Shown here in pieces: positions 43,201 to 49,527 of a stretch of DNA of 49,527 nucleotides (position 1 is the stretch's first letter; each line of letters starts with the position of its first letter). The notes beneath the pieces are model-generated. The model was not told the DNA's origin. It did no database searches and saw only the letters and a list, made by a program, of their open reading frames with translations. Source of the DNA: Ornithomonoglobus_A sp045532455 (GTDB lineage Bacteria > Bacillota > Clostridia > UBA1381); NCBI GenBank assembly GCA_045532455.1, contig JAZSFX010000025.1, forward strand, positions 1-49,527, in the 5' to 3' direction. A program made the translations under genes and the position numbers.

Positions 43201-45187
43201 AGCACTTAATCATTTGCTCAAATTCGTCTTCGGTAATGATTGTTATACCAAGACTCTGAGCTTTTTCCAATTTAGATCCCGCCTCTGCTCCTGAGAGAAC
43301 ATAGTCTGTCTTTTTAGAAACTGATGACGAGGTCTTGCCTCCCATACTTTCGATTATAGCTGAGGCTTCGTTTCTTTTGTATTTATTTAGTGTCCCCGTA
43401 AGGACAAATGTTTTACCTGCAAACTTGTCGTTTACAGTGCTCTGTGTGCTATCGTCAACACAGTTTACGCCCGCATCTGTAAGGCGCTTTATATACTCAC
43501 GGTTTTGCTCTGCCCTAAAGTAATCAACAACCGATTGCGCCATTATTTCGCCTATGTCGTCAACCTCGCAAAGTGTTTCGACATCAGCCTCCATTAAGCC
43601 TTGCAGGGTCTTACACTTTTTGGCTAAGACCTTTGCACCCTTTTCGCCTATATGACGAATACCCAACGCATTTATAAGACGATATAGCGGATTGGTTTTT
43701 GATTTTTCTATCTGCTCTATTAATTTTGCGGCACTTTTATCGCCGAGTTTGTCCATCTGTGCAATATCCTCAGCCTTGATGTAGTATAAATCTGCCGCAG
43801 TTTGTATAAGCTCTCTTTGTAGCATCTGCTCAACTATCGACGGGCCGAGTCCGTCAATATCCATTGCATTTCTCGAAACAAAGTGAATAACATTGCGCAT
43901 TCTCTGTGCCGGACAGTTTACGCCTGTGCATCGATACGCTGCCTCACCGTCTTCACGGACTACTGCACCTCCGCATTCGGGACAGGTATTTGGAATTTTA
44001 AACGGAATTTCACTTCCGTCTCTTTCCTCTTTAATTACCTCTACTACCGCCGGAATAATATCCCCTGCTTTTTGAATTACAACAGTGTCGCCTGTTCGTA
44101 TATCCTTTTCGTCGATAAAGTCCTGATTATGAAGGGTTGCTCTCGAAACGTTTGAGCCGGCAATACGTACAGTATCCAGAATTGCTAAAGGTGTTATAAC
44201 ACCTGTTCTGCCTACCTGAACACGAATTTCGCGGATTTTGGTTTTTTGTTGTTCAGCCGGATATTTATATGCTATTGCCCACCTTGGAAACTTAGCAGTT
44301 GAGCCAAGTTCGCCTCTCGCTGCAAAATCATTAACCTTTATTACTGCACCATCTATATCAAAATACAACTCGCCACGCTCTGCACCGATTTTTTGAATTT
44401 CTTCAAAGGCTTCGTCAACTGTTTTAAATGTTTTATCATTAAGAATTGTTTTAAAGCCCTGTTCTTTTAAAAATCTCAGGCCGTCGATATGGTTTGTTAT
44501 TTGGGTGCCTTGAATCTGCTGAATATTAAAAACAAAAATATCTAAGTTTCGTTTTGCGGCAATTTTGGAATCGAGCTGTCTTAGTGAGCCTGCCGCCGCG
44601 TTTCTTGGGTTTGCAAACAGTGGCTCGCCCGTATCTTCTAAATATTCATTAATCTTTTGAAAATTATCTCTCGATAAAAATACCTCGCCCCTTACTTCAA
44701 GGTAAGGTATTTTATCCTTTAATGTAAGAGGAATTGTCTTTATGGTTTTAATGTTCTCCGAAACGTCTTCGCCTGTTATGCCGTCGCCGCGTGTTGAGCC
44801 TCTGACAAACTCTCCGTCTACATATTCGAGCGAAACGGAAAGTCCGTCTATTTTATGTTCAACAACGTATTCAACATTCGGAACAACCGCCTTGACACGT
44901 TTTTCAAAATCTATTATTTCTGATTTTGAGAATGCTTTTTGCAAGCTTTCCATAGGTACGGTATGCTCTACCTTTTCGAATATCGAAACTGCCTCGCCGC
45001 CGACTCTTGCAGTGGGTGAATTTGTTTTTTTGTACTCGGGATATTCCTCCTCCAACTTTTCGAGCTCTAAGAGCATTTTATCAAACTCAAAGTCTGAAAT
45101 TTCGGGTTTATCATCAACATAATACTTATGGTTATGGTAATTAAGCTTTTTAGTAAGCTCCTCTATTCTTTTTTGTATTATATCCAT
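43199..45187 (-). CDS. ligA: NAD-dependent DNA ligase
   Basis: Joins nicks in replication and repair using NAD+. 662 residues from the ATG at 45187; the ribosome site GAGGT sits eight bases upstream, and the GTG at 45199 overlaps it. Domains in order: Ia (YYVDDKPEISDFEFDKML near 25, binding NMN), the adenylation domain with KIDG from Lys112, an OB fold, a Cys4 zinc finger (CPECGGAVV and CTGVNCPAQ), helix-hairpin-helix repeats (DIDGLGPSI, LPLYRLINALGIRHIGEKGAK), and a C-terminal BRCT domain (KFAGKTFVLTGTL). All parts are intact. An exact-consensus promoter lies at 45261-45289. Confidence 0.97.
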   Translation of the reverse strand: MDIIQKRIEELTKKLNYHNHKYYVDDKPEISDFEFDKMLLELEKLEEEYPEYKKTNSPTARVGGEAVSIFEKVEHTVPMESLQKAFSKSEIIDFEKRVKAVVPNVEYVVEHKIDGLSVSLEYVDGEFVRGSTRGDGITGEDVSENIKTIKTIPLTLKDKIPYLEVRGEVFLSRDNFQKINEYLEDTGEPLFANPRNAAAGSLRQLDSKIAAKRNLDIFVFNIQQIQGTQITNHIDGLRFLKEQGFKTILNDKTFKTVDEAFEEIQKIGAERGELYFDIDGAVIKVNDFAARGELGSTAKFPRWAIAYKYPAEQQKTKIREIRVQVGRTGVITPLAILDTVRIAGSNVSRATLHNQDFIDEKDIRTGDTVVIQKAGDIIPAVVEVIKEERDGSEIPFKIPNTCPECGGAVVREDGEAAYRCTGVNCPAQRMRNVIHFVSRNAMDIDGLGPSIVEQMLQRELIQTAADLYYIKAEDIAQMDKLGDKSAAKLIEQIEKSKTNPLYRLINALGIRHIGEKGAKVLAKKCKTLQGLMEADVETLCEVDDIGEIMAQSVVDYFRAEQNREYIKRLTDAGVNCVDDSTQSTVNDKFAGKTFVLTGTLNKYKRNEASAIIESMGGKTSSSVSKKTDYVLSGAEAGSKLEKAQSLGITIITEDEFEQMIKC

Positions 45188-45260
45188 ATGATACCTCACA
45201 TCAAATCAACCTACAATTCAATACCGATACTGTAAAACAAGACAACAATATCCATTTTGT

Positions 45261-45289
45261 ATTATAGCATTTTACACCTGCTTTGTCAA
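45261..45289 (-). promoter_or_regulatory. Sigma-A promoter of ligA
   Basis: Minus strand TTGACA (45284-45289), 17-nt spacer, TATAAT (45261-45266), with TGC before the -10. Exact consensus with extended -10. Confidence 0.85.
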
Positions 45290-45404
45290 CTTTTAAGTGC
45301 CATTTTTATCATTATACATATAAAAACTTTTTAATATATATTACCGTATAAATACTTTTAACAAATATTTTACAATTATATAAAAGTTTGTAGGTAAATG
45401 CGTG

Positions 45405-45433
45405 TTGACAAATGCATTTTTTGGTATTATAAT
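45405..45433 (+). promoter_or_regulatory. Sigma-A promoter of htpG
   Basis: TTGACA (45405-45410), 17-nt spacer, TATAAT (45428-45433), exact consensus. No CIRCE inverted repeat is present, so HrcA control is not expected. Confidence 0.85.
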
Positions 45434-45479
45434 ATCCTTTAGATTGTTTATATTTTAAAGAAAGGTTAAGGTGAATAAC

Positions 45480-47309
45480 ATGGCAAAGGGTAATATTTCG
45501 GTTGATAGCGAGAATCTGTTTCCGATAATTAAAAAATGGTTATATTCCGACAAGGATATTTTTCTTCGCGAGCTTGTTTCTAACGCCTGCGATGCAATAA
45601 CAAAGCTTAAAAAGCTATCGGGTATTGGCGAGGCTAAGGTTGAGGACAACCCCGAGTACAAGGTTATTGTTAAGGTTGATAAAGAAAATAAAAAGCTTAT
45701 AATTTCCGACAACGGTATTGGTATGAGTGCTGAGGAAATTGATAAGTATATAAACCAGATTGCATTCAGCGGTGCAAGTGATTTCTTGGCAAAATACAAA
45801 GATGAAAACGACAAGGGTGCACAGATAATAGGTCATTTTGGTCTTGGTTTTTACAGTGCCTTTATGGTAAGCGACAGTGTTGAAATCGACTCACTTTCGT
45901 ACATCGAGGGTGCAACGGCTGCAAAATGGGTTTGCGACGGAAGTATGGAATATGAAATGAGCGACGGTGTGAGAAGTGATAGAGGTACAACCATTACCCT
46001 TAACATTGCCGAGGACAGTGTTGAATTTTTAGAGGAAACTACAATACGTGAAATTTTAAACAAATACTGCTCTTTCCTACCCGTTGAAATCTATCTTGAC
46101 ATAGTCGGGGACACTAAAAAAGAAAACGAAGAAGAAAGTGCACCAAAGCCGATTAACAACACAACTCCACTATGGATGAAGAAGCCATCGGAGTGTAATG
46201 ACGAGGAATACAAAGAGTTTTACCGAAATGTATTCTTGGATTTTAACGAGCCATTGTTCTGGATTCATTTGAATATTGATTTTCCATTTAACTTAAAAGG
46301 TATATTATACTTCCCGAAAATTAACCACGAATTTGCAGCTCAGGAGGGACAGATAAAGTTATTTAATAATCAGGTGTTTGTTGCTGACAACGTCAAGGAA
46401 GTTATACCCGAATTTCTTATGTTGTTAAAGGGTGTTATAGACTGCCCCGATCTGCCGCTTAACGTATCAAGAAGCTTTTTGCAAAATGACGGATATGTTA
46501 AAAAGATAAGCGCGCATATAACCAAAAAGGTTGCTGATAAACTCACTAGCCTATATAAAAAGGAAAAGGAAAATTACGAACGCTATTGGGACGATATAAA
46601 CGTATTTATAAAATATGGCTGTATGAGAGACGAAAAGTTCTTCGAAAAAGTCGAAAGTGTTCTTATATATAAAACAACCAATGGTAAGTATATAACACTT
46701 GATGAATATCTTGATGGTAAAGATAACAAAAACGTCTATTATGTAACTGATGCCGAGCAACAGGCACAGTATATAAATATGTTTAAGGAGCAGGGACTTG
46801 ATGCAATTCTTTTACCTGCACTAATGGATACGCATTTTATTTCGTTCCTCGAAATGAAAAAACAAGACGTCAAATTCAAGAGAATTGACTCGGCACTATC
46901 CGATAGTGATGCAAAAGTCGCCGACGAGGAGCAATACAAGGACCTTATAGAAAAGACCAAAGAACGTTTGGGTGATGAAGGTTTAAAAATTGAAGTTAAG
47001 GAGCTTAAAAACCCCGAATTACCCGCGATTTTGCTTCTTAGCGAGGAATCAAGACGTATGCAGGAAATGTACCGTTCGTATGGTCAGCAGTTTGCAGGTA
47101 TGGCGAATATGTTCCACGATGAATTTACGCTTGTTTTAAACGCATCAAACGAGCTTATTAAAAAGCTTGCAACACTTGACGAGGATAGCGCAAAGCTTGT
47201 TACAGAGCATATATACGACCTTGCAAGAATAAGCCACTCACCCCTTAGCGGCGAACAGATGACAAAGTTTATCGAAAGGTCGAATAATATTTTGAAGAAG
47301 TTATATTAA
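45480..47309 (+). CDS. htpG: Molecular chaperone HtpG (Hsp90)
   Basis: ATP-dependent Hsp90 chaperone working as a dimer in the cytoplasm. 609 residues from the ATG at 45480 (AAGGTG just upstream; a GTG at 45471 would add NNM). Seen: FPIIKKWLYSDKDIFLRELVSNACDA and DNGIGMS of the GHKL ATPase, GHFGLGFYSAFMVSD (ATP lid), IYLDIVGDTK with a short acidic insert before the middle domain, SDLPLNVSRSFLQ-like DLPLNVSRSFLQND in the middle domain, and a helical C-terminal dimerisation domain. Slightly shorter than Escherichia coli HtpG, as common in Clostridia. A strong promoter and a strong terminator (47385-47414) frame it as a single-gene unit. Confidence 0.97.
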   Translation: MAKGNISVDSENLFPIIKKWLYSDKDIFLRELVSNACDAITKLKKLSGIGEAKVEDNPEYKVIVKVDKENKKLIISDNGIGMSAEEIDKYINQIAFSGASDFLAKYKDENDKGAQIIGHFGLGFYSAFMVSDSVEIDSLSYIEGATAAKWVCDGSMEYEMSDGVRSDRGTTITLNIAEDSVEFLEETTIREILNKYCSFLPVEIYLDIVGDTKKENEEESAPKPINNTTPLWMKKPSECNDEEYKEFYRNVFLDFNEPLFWIHLNIDFPFNLKGILYFPKINHEFAAQEGQIKLFNNQVFVADNVKEVIPEFLMLLKGVIDCPDLPLNVSRSFLQNDGYVKKISAHITKKVADKLTSLYKKEKENYERYWDDINVFIKYGCMRDEKFFEKVESVLIYKTTNGKYITLDEYLDGKDNKNVYYVTDAEQQAQYINMFKEQGLDAILLPALMDTHFISFLEMKKQDVKFKRIDSALSDSDAKVADEEQYKDLIEKTKERLGDEGLKIEVKELKNPELPAILLLSEESRRMQEMYRSYGQQFAGMANMFHDEFTLVLNASNELIKKLATLDEDSAKLVTEHIYDLARISHSPLSGEQMTKFIERSNNILKKLY

Positions 47310-47331
47310 TAAAAAACTCACTCAGTTAGCG

Positions 47332-47364
47332 TCGTGTTCCAAAGGACAGTAGATAGGAATACGA
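47332..47364 (+). ncRNA. Structured region after htpG (possible small RNA or 3' UTR element)
   Basis: TCGTGTTCC (47332-47340) pairs with GGAATACGA (47356-47364, one G-U) around a 15-nt loop, and a second, stronger hairpin with a T-run follows 20 bases later. The segment has a higher GC than other gaps here. It may be a 3' UTR-derived small RNA, or just the tail of the htpG transcript. Confidence 0.35.
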
Positions 47365-47384
47365 GCATTGCGAGGTAAGAAGTT

Positions 47385-47425
47385 GAGGAAAACTCAGTAA
47401 AATGGGTTTTCCTCTTTTCTTTTTT
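47385..47425 (+). terminator. Strong rho-independent terminator of htpG
   Basis: GAGGAAAACTCA (47385-47396) pairs with TGGGTTTTCCTC (47403-47414, one G-U) around GTAAAA and is followed by TTTTCTTTTTT. Confidence 0.92.
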
Positions 47426-47431
47426 ATCCGA

Positions 47432-47575
47432 TCATTCGTCAAAGCAAATGACTTCTAATAAAATGAAATCACCAAATTTAAAGGAGGCGTTAACGCTATC
47501 AAGATTGTTTTCATCTTTGTAACCAATTACCTTAGCACCACATGTAACGGAAGCATTATCTTCTACCTGAGTTTC
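47432..47575 (-). pseudogene. Start-less coding remnant
   Basis: A 47-codon frame with normal-looking codon use ends in TGA at 47432. It has a TAG just upstream and no usable start, so it cannot be a complete gene. The residues (ETQVEDNASVTCGAKVIGYK, then FKFGDFILLEVICFDE) show alternating beta-like hydrophobic segments. It overlaps the end of the acyltransferase gene by 20 bases in another frame. It could be the tail of a lost gene or of a frameshifted one; I do not recognise the family. Confidence 0.4.
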
Positions 47576-48563
47576 CTATTTTCATTACATAAGATTTCGC
47601 AGGGAAAAAGAAGAAGTTAAAAAATTTAACTTTCTTTGCAATTACCGCCACAAATACCGAAAATACCAATCCGCAAGCAGTTCCTACAAGAATGTGTATC
47701 CACCACTGTGATATGTCTATGCGAAGTAAGATTATTCTTACACCGGCAGTAAATATAGTGTGTAACAAGTAAATTTGAAATGAATACTTATTTACAAAGT
47801 CGAGAAAACGAGCGATAGGTTTGCAGCTCTGAATCGTAGAAATGAACAGAATACTCGAATATATTCCTAACAGTATCATCATTTCTTTTATAAACGGAGC
47901 TTCTATTTTGTTTAACAAAACAAATACGACACCTACTGCTATATGTATTATCACAACTAACCATTTAGCCCAAGCCCAAAGTTTAGTGATGCTTTTAAAA
48001 TTTACAAATGTACCGATTCCAAAGGCAAGTGCCGAATAAAACACCACATCCAAGCTTCCAAGAGGAATACTAAAAAGCGGAGCTAAATAGCCTATTAAAA
48101 CAGTGATAAGCGTAATTTGCCAATTTTTTATCACTCCTGAAAAAACCGTCCAAATACAAAACAAAAAGAACAGTGCATACAAGAACCAATACTGAGCAAC
48201 GGGTGTTTTCCATATATGGAGAATATCTGAAACCGCAAACCCATTATTTGCTTCTCCAACAAGACTGTTTATCAATATATAAACAACTGAAAAAGCTATG
48301 TATGGAATACCAAGAGTGTAAAGCTTATAGAGAATAAAACCTGATTTGGTTTTCTTACTTTTCCATTCTCCGGTAACTTTATACACAACACCGCTCAAAA
48401 ACAGAAAAAGTGCAACATGAAAAGACCATATGAACTTTTCCATTCCCCAAAAAAGCTTAGGAATATCTATGCCTGCAAGTCTTATTCCCATAATAACATG
48501 ACCGAACAGAACCAAAAAACAGGCATATCCTTTCAGTCTGTCAACAAGCACATTTCTTTCCAT
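47556..48563 (-). CDS. Acyltransferase 3 (OafA/YrhL-type) membrane protein
   Basis: 335-residue, about ten-helix integral membrane O-acyltransferase of the acyltransferase-3 family. Seen: the opening RLKGYACFLVLFGHVIMG, which carries the conserved His of the first helix, PKLFWGMEKFIWSFHVALFLFLSG (second signature, split as MEKFIWSFHVALF and FLFLSGVVY), and YQIYLLHTIF-like FQIYLLHTIF near the end. Such enzymes acetylate cell-surface sugars. The ATG at 48563 has AGAGGTG upstream; the long frame from 48686 would overlap the glycosyltransferase gene. It lies 22 bases after the GT2 gene, so both belong to one surface-glycan operon that continues beyond the right edge. Confidence 0.88.
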   Translation of the reverse strand: MERNVLVDRLKGYACFLVLFGHVIMGIRLAGIDIPKLFWGMEKFIWSFHVALFLFLSGVVYKVTGEWKSKKTKSGFILYKLYTLGIPYIAFSVVYILINSLVGEANNGFAVSDILHIWKTPVAQYWFLYALFFLFCIWTVFSGVIKNWQITLITVLIGYLAPLFSIPLGSLDVVFYSALAFGIGTFVNFKSITKLWAWAKWLVVIIHIAVGVVFVLLNKIEAPFIKEMMILLGIYSSILFISTIQSCKPIARFLDFVNKYSFQIYLLHTIFTAGVRIILLRIDISQWWIHILVGTACGLVFSVFVAVIAKKVKFFNFFFFPAKSYVMKIGNSGRR

Positions 48564-48585
48564 TTTGCACCTCTTAAAACTATTT

Positions 48586-49512
48586 TTATCTTTCTTCTTT
48601 GCTCCTGCAAGTTGCAGAAACGATATATTTCGGTCTTCCTTTAATTTCATCATAAATACGAGCAACATAATATCCAATAATGCCAAGACTTATCATCATG
48701 ATACTTCCTATGAATATCAGGATAATTATAACGGTTGTCATACCTTCAAGTGCAATGCCACGAATTTTATCAATCAGTGCCCAAACGCTGAAAATAGCAG
48801 TAATAATAAGCATCATAACGCCAAGCACCGTTACAATTTGCATTGGTGCCGTTGAGTAGGCAGAAATATTTGAAACAGCATATTTCAAAAGACCTATGGC
48901 AGACCATTTTGATTCACCTTCAAGTCTTTCATTAACCTCAAATTCAACCGTTGTTTTGTGATAACCAACCCAAAAAGAAATCGCTCTGAAGAAGCCTTTT
49001 CTTTCGGGAATTCTATTGAGTATATCTACAACTTTACGGTCAAGCAGTTTAAAGTCAGAAGCGTTTGACATATCAAATCCTACTACCGAACTAATAACCC
49101 TATAAAACTTTCTTGCAGCAAAGCCATGCATTTTGCTTTCTTTGCCTCTTGTTTTTTTAATACCCTCAACAATTTCATATCCTTCTTGCCATAAACGGTA
49201 CATTTCTACAATTTTCTCAGGAGGATGTTGAAGATCGCAATCAATTACTACAACCGCATCTCCTGCAGCACTTGCAAGGCCTGCTGAGATGGCTGCCTCT
49301 TTTCCAAAGTTTCTTGAAAAATGCAGTCCATATATATTTTTTTCTTTATCGGCTAAATTTTTTATTTTTTCATATGTAGTATCGGTAGAGCCATCATCAA
49401 TAAAAATAATTTCATTGTCAATATCAGCTTCTCTTAAAATCTTCGATATTGTATAGTAAGCTCTTTCTACGGATAATTCCTCATTATATGCAGGAATAAT
49501 TACGGACAGCAT
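48586..49512 (-). CDS. GT2 glycosyltransferase (DPM1/GtrB/ArnC-like)
   Basis: 308-residue polyprenyl-phosphate sugar transferase-type protein. Seen: SVIIPAYNEE at the N-terminus, FIDDGSTDTT (nucleotide binding), VIDCDLQHPPE with the DxD metal motif near residue 95, FKLLDRKVVD (acceptor side), then two C-terminal membrane helices (about 230-255 and 265-290). Such enzymes build sugar-phosphoryl-undecaprenol, used by GT-C transferases to modify wall polymers. The GT-C-like gene at 27922 is far away, so a direct link is only a guess. RBS AGGAGG lies five bases before the ATG at 49512, close to the window edge. Confidence 0.92.
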   Translation of the reverse strand: MLSVIIPAYNEELSVERAYYTISKILREADIDNEIIFIDDGSTDTTYEKIKNLADKEKNIYGLHFSRNFGKEAAISAGLASAAGDAVVVIDCDLQHPPEKIVEMYRLWQEGYEIVEGIKKTRGKESKMHGFAARKFYRVISSVVGFDMSNASDFKLLDRKVVDILNRIPERKGFFRAISFWVGYHKTTVEFEVNERLEGESKWSAIGLLKYAVSNISAYSTAPMQIVTVLGVMMLIITAIFSVWALIDKIRGIALEGMTTVIIILIFIGSIMMISLGIIGYYVARIYDEIKGRPKYIVSATCRSKEER

Positions 49513-49527
49513 TTAAACACCTCCTGA

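Noticed and set aside
45200..45470. CIRCE element for HrcA control of htpG
   Set aside because: No TTAGCACTC-N9-GAGTGCTAA repeat is present.
47488..47497. GCGTTAACGC palindrome with an AAAGGAGG-like sequence before it
   Set aside because: The palindrome lies inside the coding remnant on the other strand and the RBS-like sequence has no start after it; likely chance.

Overview
The window looks like a chromosome segment of a low-GC, anaerobic, Gram-positive bacterium of the class Clostridia. Three things point there: a full-length pyruvate:ferredoxin oxidoreductase, a MurE with the meso-diaminopimelate DNPR signature, and Firmicute-type genes (MecA, SpoVB/MurJ-type flippase, SpoIIQ-like M23 protein with a candidate sigma-F promoter). 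Genus cannot be decided from the sequence. I see no rRNA, tRNA, CRISPR array, IS element or prophage. Almost all of the DNA is housekeeping.

Layout. 1-9187 (+): a division and cell-wall (dcw) operon, ftsL-like, transpeptidase PBP with two PASTA domains, murE, murF, mraY, ftsW, murG; murD is missing from its usual place between mraY and ftsW. 9304-12756 (-): mazG, a CNNM/CorC-type CBS membrane protein and aroA. 12871-14394 (+): a SpoVB/MurJ-family flippase, divergent from aroA. 14433-17548 (-): a PurF-like protein without its catalytic N-terminal cysteine, a small TIGR04086-type membrane protein, yajC and mecA. 17809-19579 (+): a SpoIIQ-like M23 protein and an unknown membrane-anchored acidic protein. 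19622-24539 (-): an AI-2E-family permease, an unknown membrane protein, a large secreted NlpC/P60 protein and RidA.

24590-32690 (-): the most accessory part. It holds a tyrosine integrase with a fused excisionase-type HTH, a Yip1-like zinc-ribbon membrane protein, a polysaccharide deacetylase, a GT-C-like membrane protein and a SWIM-SNF2 ATPase. 32875-43158 (-): metabolic genes, uraA and upp (uracil salvage), class II aldolase, an AGCS sodium:alanine/glycine symporter under a tandem glycine riboswitch, nifJ and a MocR-like class I aminotransferase. 43199-45187 (-) is ligA and 45480-47309 (+) is htpG. 47432-49512 (-) holds a small coding remnant, an acyltransferase-3 and a GT2 glycosyltransferase.

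The best leads are the PurF-like protein with Gly where Cys1 should be, the HTH-integrase fusion, the glycine riboswitch on the AGCS symporter, the murE-murF hairpin, the candidate sigma-F promoter of the SpoIIQ-like gene, and the structured, partly coding 47.3-47.6 kb gap. I found no convincing wholly new multi-gene system. Many genes have clear sigma-A promoters with 17-nt spacers. Several start codons were moved to downstream ATGs that have good ribosome binding sites.
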